43,806 bases of DNA from Blattamonas nauphoetae. Taxonomy: Eukaryota; Preaxostyla; Oxymonadida. The DNA is taken from the NCBI GenBank assembly GCA_033064195.1, contig JARBJD010000479.1, forward strand, positions 1 through 43,806, given 5' to 3'. Made by a program: the position numbers and the translations under genes. Each line of letters starts with the position of its first letter. Positions within the stretch are counted from its first letter, which is position 1. The notes below the pieces were generated by a model. That model was not told the DNA's origin. It saw only the letters and a program-made list of their open reading frames with translations, and ran no database searches. Below, one piece after another: positions 22,097 to 31,823 of this stretch.

Positions 22097-22975
22097 ATGA
22101 GATACGCAGCAGAAACTCAAGCAGCGATGAAAAGAATCTATGCTGACGATGATATTCAAACCAGATGGAACGATGCCCTCAGTAGTTATCCATCAGCGCT
22201 TGAGTACATCAAGAGAACTGGACAGAATTGGACTGTTCTAATGGAACAACATGGAAAAATCCCAGATGTGATGGTCTACGATAATGAGACGAAAGATTTG
22301 ATTGCAGTCAATGGAGCCATGCTCGCACCATACAACAGTAGACCGGTCAAAGAGACATACTACGCAATGAATCCAACACCAGACAAGCGAAAACAGACAT
22401 CATATACAGCATTTAATCGCCAATTCGGAAGGAGAATCAAAGCTTCACACTCTAATTTCCTCAAGAATGGATCATACGATCTACCATCCAGTTTTCGAGA
22501 CATCAGCTATGGAGACATGCAAGCACAAAGATCACAACAACCTTATGCAATAATGAAGAAAGCTGTTGGTGACTTCATGACAAATGAATTGGGAATAACT
22601 CGTGCCAGTCGAGATAATCCAGCAGATACTGGGAAAAGAGTAATAGACAATATGGTGTTCAATTCAATTCAATCGAAAGTAGCATCACAAATGTGGGACA
22701 GATGGCTTGAAGAACATCTTTCAGGATTCGACAGTACCAACGAAGGACATCAGAGAATGAAGAAAAGAAAGGATTTCAAGGAGCAGGTGTATCCACAGTT
22801 TCTAGAATTCATCACAAATCAAGAAAATTTGCAAACATTCCTTGGTAGACATAATGCTACCATAGCATCAGAGATTAGTACTCTGACACGCAAAGCATAT
22901 GCAACAAGAACAGATGAAGATATCGGTCAATACCAATCTTCGAATATGCCAGCTTACTCTCAATATGTTCAGTAA
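22097..22975 (+). CDS. Unrecognised Polinton protein, 292 aa
   Basis: A soluble, Gln/Arg/Tyr-rich protein without membrane segments or known motifs. It includes a basic stretch (RQFGRRIKASHSNFLK, about residues 109-124) and an acidic-basic helical segment (TNEGHQRMKKRKDFKEQ, about 211-227). It is the first gene of the rightward block leading to the capsid genes, which suggests a structural or assembly role, but that is inference from position only. The first in-frame ATG is used; the T-rich start motif sits about 65 bases further upstream. Confidence 0.6.
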   Translation: MRYAAETQAAMKRIYADDDIQTRWNDALSSYPSALEYIKRTGQNWTVLMEQHGKIPDVMVYDNETKDLIAVNGAMLAPYNSRPVKETYYAMNPTPDKRKQTSYTAFNRQFGRRIKASHSNFLKNGSYDLPSSFRDISYGDMQAQRSQQPYAIMKKAVGDFMTNELGITRASRDNPADTGKRVIDNMVFNSIQSKVASQMWDRWLEEHLSGFDSTNEGHQRMKKRKDFKEQVYPQFLEFITNQENLQTFLGRHNATIASEISTLTRKAYATRTDEDIGQYQSSNMPAYSQYVQ

Positions 22976-23010
22976 CAGAAAGAAATGTCTGATTAAAAAC
23001 ATTAATATAT

Positions 23011-23030
23011 ATTTTTTATTTTTATAGAAA
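23011..23030 (+). promoter_or_regulatory. T-rich start motif (ATTTTTTATTTTTATAGAAA)
   Basis: It lies three bases before the ATG at 23,034 and is preceded by an AT-rich run (ATTAATATAT). Confidence 0.55.
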
Positions 23031-23033
23031 GTG

Positions 23034-23618
23034 ATGCAACCAATTCTCAGTTGTCAATTTACGAAACACACAAGTTCTTCTTCAGTCCCAACATCACTCA
23101 CCAACAATGTCATCATCGACAATAAAGGTTCGAATTCTGGAAGATCTAAGCTCGAAGATCGTAATGAACAAAGCGCTAATGTCGAACTCGATAATGTTCC
23201 AGGTGTTTATGATCCACCACTAGAGACATATCCATCAGCCCCCATTCAAAGTCGTTCTATTCCACTTCGAGAATATATTTCTAATATTTCGGCATTCAAA
23301 GATCAGTTATTACTCGTCTACAAGAATGCATTCGCTTGTGAAAAGAAACTATTGAATAATCTCATTGAACCATCGAAGAAACTGATCACGAACCAAAGTG
23401 ATTTATGTGCACTGATTGCTACACTCACTGGGATTAATGATGTGGTGATCGAACTGGATGATTTGTCTGACAAGTGTCTATGTCTGAATAAACTCCCAGT
23501 GTTTAGAACCATTTTCAAGATCCTTGTTGGTGGAAAAGACATGAGTATTGCCTTCAATGAAGCATACAACACCATTCTCAATTATGGCATTTCTCTGACG
23601 AAAGCAATTCCTCGCTAA
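23034..23618 (+). CDS. Unrecognised Polinton protein, 194 aa
   Basis: The N-terminal ~70 residues are Ser/Asn/Thr-rich and probably disordered. A central proline-bearing linker (VPGVYDPPLETYPSAPIQ) is followed by a helical C-terminal half rich in Leu and Ile. The chosen start is the ATG at 23,034 rather than the GTG one codon earlier, because the T-rich motif ends just before it. It sits between an unknown gene and the two short MAPG genes, so a minor virion role is plausible but unproven. The ORF looks whole. Confidence 0.6.
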   Translation: MQPILSCQFTKHTSSSSVPTSLTNNVIIDNKGSNSGRSKLEDRNEQSANVELDNVPGVYDPPLETYPSAPIQSRSIPLREYISNISAFKDQLLLVYKNAFACEKKLLNNLIEPSKKLITNQSDLCALIATLTGINDVVIELDDLSDKCLCLNKLPVFRTIFKILVGGKDMSIAFNEAYNTILNYGISLTKAIPR

Positions 23619-23633
23619 AATTATAAATGAATT

Positions 23634-23654
23634 GTATTTTTTATTTTTCTATAA
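23634..23654 (+). promoter_or_regulatory. T-rich start motif (TTTTTTATTTTTCTATAA)
   Basis: It abuts the ATG at 23,655 with a CTATAAATG junction, the most complete form of the motif (also at 26,241-26,259). Confidence 0.65.
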
Positions 23655-23963
23655 ATGGCACCAGGAAGTTTCAACAAACTCAAAAATATCGGCAAACAAT
23701 TCTTTCAATTCATCAAACCTCTAGCTCCAACATTCCTTCAAGTTGGTGGTGGATTGCTCTCACAAACGAACAGTAAATTTGGACAAACAGCAGGAGGAAT
23801 ACTCAACGGATTAGGAGGAATGATGGACGTTTATCAACAAAATAAAGCGATCAATCGTCAACAAAAACCGCAGATGATTGAATATGAACCACCTCGAAAT
23901 GGGAGATACTCCAATGATGATATGCCACTCTCGTCAAATTCCAAAATTCAATTCAAAGGATAA
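23655..23963 (+). CDS. Short hydrophobic MAPG protein A (candidate minor virion protein)
   Basis: The 102-aa product begins MAPGSFNKLKNIGKQF. Residues ~5-60 are amphipathic to hydrophobic and glycine-rich (PLAPTFLQVGGGLLSQ, GGILNGLGGMMDV), and the C-terminus is polar and proline-bearing. The next gene encodes a second protein with the same opening pattern, MAPGxxxKLxxxGK. Short amphipathic proteins next to capsid genes recall the membrane-active minor capsid proteins of adenovirus-like viruses (pVI/pX type). This is resemblance by position and composition only. The ORF looks whole. Confidence 0.65.
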   Translation: MAPGSFNKLKNIGKQFFQFIKPLAPTFLQVGGGLLSQTNSKFGQTAGGILNGLGGMMDVYQQNKAINRQQKPQMIEYEPPRNGRYSNDDMPLSSNSKIQFKG

Positions 23964-23980
23964 TCATTCACTAGTATTCG

Positions 23981-24000
23981 AAAATTTTTATTTTCCTAAA
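23981..24000 (+). promoter_or_regulatory. T-rich start motif (AAAATTTTTATTTTCCTAAA)
   Basis: It abuts the ATG at 24,001 with a CTAAAATG junction and fixes that start over an in-frame ATG 123 bases upstream. Confidence 0.6.
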
Positions 24001-24306
24001 ATGGCACCAGGTTGGTTATCAAAATTAGCAGCAGTTGGCAAAAACATACTCAGAGTTGGAGCTCCATTTCTAAATCTTATTCCCTTCATTGGACCACTGA
24101 TTTCTAAGGTCGCACAGACAGGTGTTGAGATGATACCAGATGTGAAATCGGATCAGCAAATCCATGCAGAAAAGATGGCACAATATGAGCAAGCAATTGA
24201 TGAAGGAAACATAGCAGTAGCGAACAAACTCAGAGGAGAAATACTGAGACTGGAAGAGAAGCTGAAGCCGAAGGTTAAGGTGAAGAAACCAAAAAAGAAA
24301 AAGTAA
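24001..24306 (+). CDS. Short hydrophobic MAPG protein B (candidate minor virion protein)
   Basis: The 101-aa product begins MAPGWLSKLAAVGKNILRVG. A hydrophobic hairpin-like stretch follows (PFLNLIPFIGPLISKVAQTG, about residues 22-41), then an acidic helical middle and an extremely lysine-rich tail (KLKPKVKVKKPKKKK). The opening MAPGxxxKLxxxGK matches the preceding gene, suggesting tandem duplication followed by divergence. The basic tail could contact DNA and the hydrophobic part membranes, as in adenoviral core and minor capsid peptides. That role is inferred. The in-frame ATG at 23,878 overlaps the previous gene and was rejected. Confidence 0.65.
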   Translation: MAPGWLSKLAAVGKNILRVGAPFLNLIPFIGPLISKVAQTGVEMIPDVKSDQQIHAEKMAQYEQAIDEGNIAVANKLRGEILRLEEKLKPKVKVKKPKKKK

Positions 24307-24328
24307 CTAGAGTTAAAGCATAAATGTA

Positions 24329-24347
24329 ATTTTTTATTTTTGTTAAA
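24329..24347 (+). promoter_or_regulatory. T-rich start motif (TTTTTTATTTTTGTTAA)
   Basis: It abuts the ATG at 24,348 of the first capsid-like gene with a GTTAAAATG junction. Confidence 0.6.
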
Positions 24348-26207
24348 ATGAACTCACATTTAACACATCTGACAAACAAAAGAACTGGAGCATCATCATT
24401 GACTGGAAATTCAACTGGAAGGATAGAATACACACGAGATGACATGGGTCAAATACAACAGCAACTCATGTCTGAACATCACATTAATTTCCTCATGAAT
24501 GATGGAGCTCACAGTACTTCTATTCAAGAATTGAAACCATCAGAGAATGCACGATTCTACACAGGACAAGAGATAATCATTCCACTGACTGGTAATCAGG
24601 ACATTTGTCAAATTGATGATTCATTCATAACGTTCACCATGACTGCGACATTGAAACTCAATAATTGGCAAACTACAGCTGGTAAAATTGGATCGTTCAT
24701 GAATGAGAGAATCTTCATCTTCGTTGGACTCAAGCATTCTGCATCAATCTTTCGTGACCTCACTGTTCTTCACAACAATCAAAGAATCATCAGCACAACA
24801 AACAATGATGTATCAATGGAGTCTCACATCTACAATATGATCAAACCTAAGAGTCAATTGGAGAATCGAAAACATTGTCACACACCTTGGCAAAATGCAT
24901 GGAATCATGATGAATCAGTTGCTGGTGTGTATATTCCATTATCGGATTTTACAACGACGTCCGGAACAGGAGTGTTTCAAGACACTATTGATGTGCCAAT
25001 TCGTGTGTCGATTAATCTTGAAGATCTTCTGATATTCTCAGGGATGACTGACTATCCAAAATGTCTCTTTGGGGATTTGAAATTGAGTGTGCACATGAAT
25101 GAGGATGCGTTTGTTTGTTGTTCTGTTAATCCTGAACTCACTTTGAAAGATACGCTATCATCACTCGTAACTGGAACAGCAGCAGCACCAACGATTAAAG
25201 CAGCAATTCTCAATTGCATTCAACATCGTCCATGTTTCCTAACCAATCTTGTCACCTCATGCACAAAGAACTTCGTTCAAATAGGTCAATCATTTCAGCA
25301 ACCAACAGTTACAAAGGACATTGTTTGTTCAACAGCCAATGTCGTGACAACAGAACCAGAATTTGTGGATCAGTACATCTCATTGAACGTCACAAACTAT
25401 CGGATTGATGATGTGTATTGCATGAGTGTTGGATACAAAATGAAAGATGGTGCGATAAAGAAACTCATGGAGATGTATCAGAATCGTCCTGGAACAATTC
25501 CGGCAGAAAAGATCTCATTCTATCCATTTCAGAAGACGCCAACGGCAACAGGAATTGATTGTACTCAGCAAATGGTTGTTGTGAATGCAAAGGATATCAT
25601 GCTTCTCTTCCGTCACTACGACAATGAAGTCACTTGTTTCCACAACCCAATGCAGAAGAATATCCAAGTGACTTTACAAAACAGGTACTATCCAGAACAA
25701 CCGACAACAACTATTGGAGCTCGCTTCTATCAGTTTGCATTATCAACTCTCAATCTCGATTCGTACCTAGCTGTTCCAGATGATTTGGAGCGATCACTGA
25801 CGGATTCTCTCGTTGAAGAGAAACTCACTGGTGACGGAACACATCCAAATGAAACAATGACACGTGTTCGTCCAGTTCATGACAATACTGACTTCCTTCT
25901 GTGCTTCCCAACTCAGAGAAGTGGATGTCCAACGAACTGCAATGATTCCATCAGTTCAAAAGGAAACACTGCGGTCACTTTGAGATCGCATCCAATCTAT
26001 CAGGGTAATCTTGACACATACTACAATGTTTACAACCCAAGTCAAAGTGGAGGTGATATGACAACATTTACTCATCCTTCAGCACCGATTCTAGCAACCA
26101 CTGCAACCACATGGTGGGTACTACGATACAGCAATGGTGAACCAAAAGTTGAGTACTATCCTAATCACACACTGAAAGCGTTGCATAAAGATTTAGGAAT
26201 CATGTAG
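24348..26207 (+). CDS. Major capsid-like protein (double jelly-roll type), paralogue 1
   Basis: The 619-aa protein has the length and beta-rich make-up of Polinton major capsid proteins, which form trimeric hexons of icosahedral shells. Features shared with the next gene define the family here: an early IPLTGNQDI...SFITFTMTA strand block, FRDLTVLHNNQ, a lysine-rich KxxxxxENRKHCHTPWQNAWN block, VPIRVSINLEDLLIFSG, YPKCLFGDLKL, FVQIG, and a C-terminal HPIYQGNLDTYYN...PILATTATTWWVL block. No signal peptide or membrane segment is present. Assignment to the capsid rests on position, size and pattern, not on a structural comparison. The ORF looks whole. Confidence 0.8.
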   Translation: MNSHLTHLTNKRTGASSLTGNSTGRIEYTRDDMGQIQQQLMSEHHINFLMNDGAHSTSIQELKPSENARFYTGQEIIIPLTGNQDICQIDDSFITFTMTATLKLNNWQTTAGKIGSFMNERIFIFVGLKHSASIFRDLTVLHNNQRIISTTNNDVSMESHIYNMIKPKSQLENRKHCHTPWQNAWNHDESVAGVYIPLSDFTTTSGTGVFQDTIDVPIRVSINLEDLLIFSGMTDYPKCLFGDLKLSVHMNEDAFVCCSVNPELTLKDTLSSLVTGTAAAPTIKAAILNCIQHRPCFLTNLVTSCTKNFVQIGQSFQQPTVTKDIVCSTANVVTTEPEFVDQYISLNVTNYRIDDVYCMSVGYKMKDGAIKKLMEMYQNRPGTIPAEKISFYPFQKTPTATGIDCTQQMVVVNAKDIMLLFRHYDNEVTCFHNPMQKNIQVTLQNRYYPEQPTTTIGARFYQFALSTLNLDSYLAVPDDLERSLTDSLVEEKLTGDGTHPNETMTRVRPVHDNTDFLLCFPTQRSGCPTNCNDSISSKGNTAVTLRSHPIYQGNLDTYYNVYNPSQSGGDMTTFTHPSAPILATTATTWWVLRYSNGEPKVEYYPNHTLKALHKDLGIM

Positions 26208-26240
26208 AGATAAAACAGTAAAAGAAATTATTGATATTGT

Positions 26241-26259
26241 ATTTTTTATTTTTCTATAA
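26241..26259 (+). promoter_or_regulatory. T-rich start motif (ATTTTTTATTTTTCTATAA)
   Basis: It abuts the ATG at 26,260 with a CTATAAATG junction, nearly identical to the one before the first MAPG gene. Confidence 0.65.
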
Positions 26260-27116
26260 ATGAGAAGTATCAGATCAAATCAATCCAAACCAACATCGAC
26301 ATTAATTGAGCAAATTGAAGTGCAATCATATCTGCCGAAACAGTGGGATTCAGAACCACACATTTATTCCATCCAAGAAGTGCATCCAACGAATCCTCCC
26401 ATGCCATGTAGAATTGGAGATGAGATTGAAGTTCCACTGTGCAATGACGGTCATGATGTGACTGAGTTTGCGAAGAGTCATTTGCGTATCGATCTCACGA
26501 TCACTGTTCCAAATTTTCATCAGGTTGGTGACTCGGGAGCTTACGTCGGACTACACGGAATGTTCTTTGGATATAAATCATCTTCAGATGCAATTCGAGA
26601 CATGAGACTCGTCGACAGTCATGGAAACAGTATTGACAATTCACTTCAGAACAATCACATTCATGAATCTTTTCTGTATCACACATTCAAGTCGTACGAA
26701 GAGAAAAACAATATGAAACATTGCTACAGTCTGTGGGAAAATGTTCAGAGAATGGATCAGAGTGTGTGTGGATTCTATTTTGTCCCAATCAATAGAGGCC
26801 AAAAAGAAATCACTGCGACAATTCCACTCGTTATTCCATTTGTGAATCTCCTTCCACTGAGTACCTTTGACCAATATCCAAATTCCATCTTTGGTAATTT
26901 ACGTTTGAGATTTCATTTGACAACAGATTCACTTGTGTATTGTCCTATTCAAACTTCAACTGTCATTCGAAAATCAACCGAAGGTTCCCGTGAAGTGTTT
27001 CCAGAAAAAGACTTGACAACCCTTTCGGATCTATCCAACGCATTCTTGATGTCTGAGGGAGACTTTTCTCCCGTAACACAGGAATTTACACAAATTGGAA
27101 ATCCAGTTGGGGTCCA
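26260..27116 (+). pseudogene. Capsid-like paralogue 2, left portion (split by insertion)
   Basis: About 286 residues are clearly related to the first capsid-like protein in order and motif: IGDEIEVPL early on, IRDMRLVDSHGNS, EKNNMKHCYSLWENVQRMDQSVCGFY, IPLVIPFVNLLPL, YPNSIFGNLRLRFHL and FTQIG. The similarity is at family level rather than near-identity, so the duplication is old. The sequence is interrupted by the nested element beginning at about 27,117; related sequence resumes beyond 32,085. Two capsid-type genes in tandem could have formed a mixed shell or a hexon-plus-variant pair in the ancestral element. Confidence 0.8.
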
Positions 27117-27153
27117 TTTTTCGAGACTCAACACCCCTTTTTTATTTGCTTAA

Positions 27154-28363
27154 TCGACATAATTTATTTACTCATGACACCTCTGACTGGGAAAATCTCT
27201 GAAATATCGTATCCATGTGTTAGGCTAGATCGAACCCACAATATACATTCAACCAGCTCAATTTTGATGGAGACGATCATTCGATATCTCATAATCAATT
27301 TTGTGAGTGAATCGATCTCTTGATCTCTTCCTTGGACACAGTGTCACAAATTGTCTTCGCATTCCGTGATCCGTGACTACTCCTCTGTTTTGATCACCTA
27401 GGGAGTGAAAAGTCTGCAATCACAACACATTCTCATCCCACTGGATGACTCAGTGTGTTTTTTCTGTCGTCTTGTTAGTCAAACTTCTCTCTTCTCCGCA
27501 TTCAGCATCATTTTATTCTTCGAAGATCCTCCACAGCTTCTTGAATAAGTCAGCCAAGAACAACAGTAAAACTGACTTCTTCATCAGAAAAATCTTTAAT
27601 CTCGTTTACACAATCACTTGAGCCACTTCTGAGTGGTGTTCTTCTTGATTCGTGCAGAAAAGCGATTGATCTCTGATATATCTCATCATATCTGTCGAAC
27701 TACCCTCGGATTTCTGGCGCTTGGACATTTGTCCCTTTTCTGTCCATCAATTCCTGTATTCATACTGAAGGTCACCAGAAAAATCCTCTTCCAATCCAGT
27801 TGGACAGATTCATCGTGGACTCGACGAGGTTTTCCCTTTTCAACTCGAAGGATGATCACAATCATTTGTCCCAAGACACAAAGACTCACTGAGTCGTCAA
27901 AGAAGATGAACACCTTGACATGTCACGCCTGTGAACCAACTCTCTGTAGATTCGATTTTCCATCAACTGGATCAATCAGTCTCTCCAAATATCGTTAAAC
28001 CATCATCAATTCGTTGCATGTTCGTGTTCATTTTCCTATATTGTTGATCGTCCATCATTCAGGTACCACCAAAAACTGCAGACATGTGCTCGCCCTTTAT
28101 ATCCTCATATGAGTCTTCAAAACTGATCTGTCTGTTGATCTCCAGACACTCATTCTCCTTCATTCCTATTTCCATCGTGATAACCCAATCTGCAATGTAC
28201 AATCGCTCAGAATCCAGAATCTTCAAACAGGAATCGCTCCTCAAAAAGACATTCGTCGCCTGCCAAACGTATCGAGATTAGATAATATCTTCGTGTTTTT
28301 ACCTGACCACATTCTGGAAATTGTCCAACGCAACATAGACGATCACAGATATCGACACCAGAC
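27154..28363. other. Left interior of the nested insertion, no gene recognised
   Basis: ORFs on both strands (for example 27,633-27,998 plus, 27,686-27,913 minus, 28,059-28,244 minus) lack motifs. The region is pyrimidine-rich on the plus strand (many TCTCTT runs), as would be seen if genes with short introns were read on the minus strand. Confidence 0.35.
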
Positions 28364-28657
28364 TCATTTTTGGCGCGATGCAGAAAATGACAGTTTTAGA
28401 TGACGTGATCGCAATTTCGAAAACTCTTTAGCGAAAATGTCGGTGATAACCCCAGCGAGCTCGATTCTATCACACCCTGGTGCATTGACCTCGCAGATCA
28501 TCACTGTCTCATCTGGCCTCATCTCCCTCTCCAAACGTTCTCTATCAAGCACAACATCGAACTTCATGATCACTAGTGGTTTGATCTGTCTCACTGCCAT
28601 CCAATTCCCTCGTTCTCCTTCTCGAACTCTGAAACTTCCTCTAGATGTCGTGATCAA
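28364..28657 (-). CDS. Unrecognised minus-strand coding segment (probable exon)
   Basis: About 97 codons of protein-like text include VIMKFDVVLDRERLEREM and CEVNAPGCDRIELAGVITDIF. The ORF opens with a non-ATG codon, so this is more likely an internal or terminal exon than a full gene. A further exon of what may be the same gene lies at 28,798-28,905. No family is recognised. Confidence 0.35.
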   Translation of the reverse strand: MITTSRGSFRVREGERGNWMAVRQIKPLVIMKFDVVLDRERLEREMRPDETVMICEVNAPGCDRIELAGVITDIFAKEFSKLRSRHLKLSFSASRQK

Positions 28658-28797
28658 GAAGATTGAATGGAGCTAGTGTATTCTTCACACATTATCGTGA
28701 GGAAGTATCACCCAAGACACTATAGTGCAGACTGGGAACAAATGTGGATCTGAAAAGATAGAACGAATCAAACAACAATAAAGAAACTATCGCTCAC

Positions 28798-28905
28798 CTC
28801 AGCACTCTTCTCAATCGCTGACACATCGAGGTTCACATCGCACCCAGCGAATGGAAAAGAAACGTGATTGTATCTCTCTCGATGAAGACTGGATCGCTCC
28901 TGAAT
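28798..28905 (-). other. Probable 36-codon exon bounded by splice sites, minus strand
   Basis: On the minus strand the segment follows a pyrimidine run ending TTTTCAG and ends in GAG before GTGAGCG. It reads 36 codons without a stop (starting IQERSSLHRERYNH). The next intron (28,750-28,797) would be only 48 bases with a TATCTTTTCAG acceptor. These are the very short GT-AG introns expected in this kind of protist. The encoded protein is not identified. Confidence 0.45.
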
Positions 28906-29387
28906 CTGAAAACAGAGAGTGATAACTTCAACTTAGCAAAAGTGATTCAACCGGTAGAGTTGGATCTTCGACTAACAAAGTGACGTTTGTGTCGTACTCT
29001 TCTTTAAAGGATGGAGGAATGTTTAACGCGGCTCTTCAAGAAACAGGAGCACTCTCGCCGACCAACTCACAGTGCTCTGAAAACCCGTTTCTGCAGAAAA
29101 ACCCGAAATAATTGGAAATGTACTCTATTATCATTTCATTTTAAGCTACCTTTTGAAATTTGACTTTATGGACATAAACACCATGATCTAGCCTGGTTTT
29201 ATCAATCAAGAAGCGTCGGAGAGTAAGTATTGTTCCCCATTCTTCATCAACTGCGTCATTGTTTAGAGTGATTTATGGTAATTCTCTCTCAATGAACGAT
29301 TGAAAACATGTTTTTAAGAGATTAGAAAACAAATTTTTAGCACTATAGTTGAAAATCAGAATGTAATCGAATAAAAACGGGTTTTGA

Positions 29388-30900
29388 GTGCTTATCGGGT
29401 TTTTCGGAGCACTGTCACTCACGTCGGTGTCTTTTGGAGATGTCACTGCTGGAACAGGGTGTTCAGCACAGAAAGGACAAGCTGTGTATTGTGGGGTTGC
29501 TTCTGGAAAGGAGACTGCTTCTCTCAAGACTATTCGAGATTCCCTCCTTCATCCATCGCCAATCCCGCCTCCGGTCTTCTCTTCCACAGAACTTTCTCTT
29601 GTTGAGTTTGAAGTTGGATCGCTTGTCGGGTCAATCCTCCATCCCTTCCATCACAAGACCACCCAACTGAGTCTACGTGCTGATGTTGTACACGACTATC
29701 CTCTAAGCGGGAACACGCTCCTTCCCTGTCTGTCTCTGAAACAGGGATACTCAAACATTCCTGTCATGTCAGATTCTCATTCTCTGATGCTCGACACACA
29801 TCTCACTCTGAACGAGAAGCTGTCAACGAAAGACAAGACCGTGAACGTCACCGATTCTGTCTCAAACAACCTGGAATTGTTGGCTTACGCTTAACTCGAC
29901 GTGAAAGCTGGCGAGCTTGTTCTGTCCAGTCTTGCCATTATCCTTCCAACATCTCTGATCAAATCAGTCTTTGTTTTGTCATCAACAGGGAAGCTGCATC
30001 TGACATCGACCACTGCCACTTCCTGAATTATACCCCCAACGACAATGGAGTGATCCCTCTTGAGAGCGTGAATAGCAGAAAGCTGTAGAAGAATACTTGT
30101 TTCTTTGAGAACAACTCAGGCTCAAAATCGAACGATCTCTTCGCTTCATCCCACACTTGGACAACATGAATGTTCATCGCCATCTGCCCCTTGCCCTTCG
30201 ATCGTTCGCAGCTTGGAGATATGCATTCAGACAGAAAAGGACAACACAACGCCAGCTCTGCAAAAGATCGAAATGCAGACAGACGTGAAAGAGTTTACAA
30301 CGCTCGCTGTTGGAATGAAAAGAATTGAACTGTTTGCATCGTCGAAGGAACTCTGCAAATTTCATTGATTGAGTGAAATGGACAGAATAAGATATTTTCG
30401 TCTCAACTGATTACTGTTGAGGATGGACACCATCAAATCGTCGTTCAGACGTTCTCCGCAATGTAAATGGAGTCATCCGTGTTGATCGAGTCAGATGGAG
30501 TTGTGGAGATTGAATCTTGCACCTTCTCTGACATCACTCGCTCGATTCTGAACGCGACAGTTGTTCACACAACAAGCGAGAAGGGATCAGTCTCAGTGAC
30601 GCAGGAGAAGTTCTTGTCTTGTTTTGGAGGATCAGAAGAACGATGGGTTGAGTTGACAGACGGAAACCAAACCGCACTCGCTCAAACGAGCTGGAGACAA
30701 TTCGTTCTCGCTTCTGACAGTGAACGAATGGATGAGATTGACAACACAGCGTATATTTGCTGTGATTGGACAAGGAAGAGAAGGATGTGTTGGCGTTTGT
30801 TGGGAATGGTCAGCTGGTACGTCTCTGGATCAGACGCGAAGACGACCCTGAGCGATCTTGTGTTCATGCCTCTCTTTGTCAGCTTGTTTCACCTTTTGCA
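29388..30900 (+). pseudogene. Surface/beta-helix-type host protein remains
   Basis: Successive plus-strand ORFs (29,388-29,894; 30,105-30,368; 30,467 onward) are Ser/Thr/Val-rich with short strand-turn patterns such as VVEIESCTFSDIT and SFGDVTAGTGCSAQKG, typical of parallel beta-helix (pectin-lyase-like) surface proteins. Stops and frame changes divide them, including the stop after LELLAYA near 29,894 and another after ELCKFH near 30,368. This fragment is therefore not a working gene, although unrecognised introns could account for some changes. It lies in the nested insertion and runs into the minisatellite at ~30,915. Confidence 0.45.
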
Positions 30901-30914
30901 GTGTTTAAGCTTGG

Positions 30915-31823
30915 AAGGAACAACAAGAATGAAGGAACAACAAGACGGAAGGAGCAACAAGAAAGAAGGAACGACGGGATGGAAGGAACAACAAGACGGA
31001 AGGAGCAACAAGAAAGAAGGAACAACAAGAAGGAAGGAGCAACGGGATGGAAGGAACAACAAGAATGAAGGAACAACAAGATGGAAGGAGCAGTGGGATG
31101 GAAGGATCAACAAGAATGAAGGAACAACGAGAAGAAACGAACAAGAAGATGGAACAACAAGAATGAAGGAACAACAAGATGGAAGGAGCAGTGGGATGGA
31201 AGGATCAACAAGAATGAAGGAACAACGAGAAGAAACGAACAAGAAGATGGAACAACAAGAATGAAGGAACAACAAGACGGAAGGAACAACACGAAAGAAG
31301 GAACAACAAGAATGAAGGAACAACAAGAATGAAGGATCAACAAGACGGAAGGAACAACACGAAAGAAGGAACAACAAGAATGAAGGAACAACAAGAATGA
31401 AGGATCAACAAGACGGAAGGAACAACAAGACGGAAGGAGCAACAAGAAAGAAGGAACAACAAGAATGAAGGAACAACAAGAAAGAAGGATCAACAAGAAT
31501 GAAGGAACAACGAGAAGAAACGAACAAGAAGATGGAACAACAAGAATGAAGGAACAACAAGATGGAAGGAGCAGTGGGATGGAAGGATCAACAAGAATGA
31601 AGGAACAACGAGAAGAAACGAACAAGAAGATGGAACAACACGAAAGAAGGAACAACAAGAATGAAGGAACAACAAGAATGAAGGATCAACAAGACGGAAG
31701 GAACAACAAGACGGAAGGAGCAACAAGAAAGAAGGAACAACAAGAATGAAGGAACAACAAGAAAGAAGGACCAACAAGAAAGAAGGAACAACGGGATGGA
31801 AGAAACAACGCGACGGACGGAGC
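30915..31823. repeat. Minisatellite, 17-bp unit, about 53 copies
   Basis: Variants of AAGGAACAACAAGAATG (17 bases) repeat for ~0.9 kb; common variants end GACGG, GAAAG or GATGG, and some copies are AAGGAGCAGTGGGATGG. Higher-order blocks (for example the AACGAGAAGAAACGAACAAGAAGATGG block) recur at ~31,120, 31,220, 31,510 and 31,610. Because 17 is not a multiple of three, each strand reads through all three frames as a 17-residue repeat (NNKNEGTTRRKEQQERR type on plus). This explains the many overlapping ORFs, none of which is taken as a gene. Confidence 0.92.
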
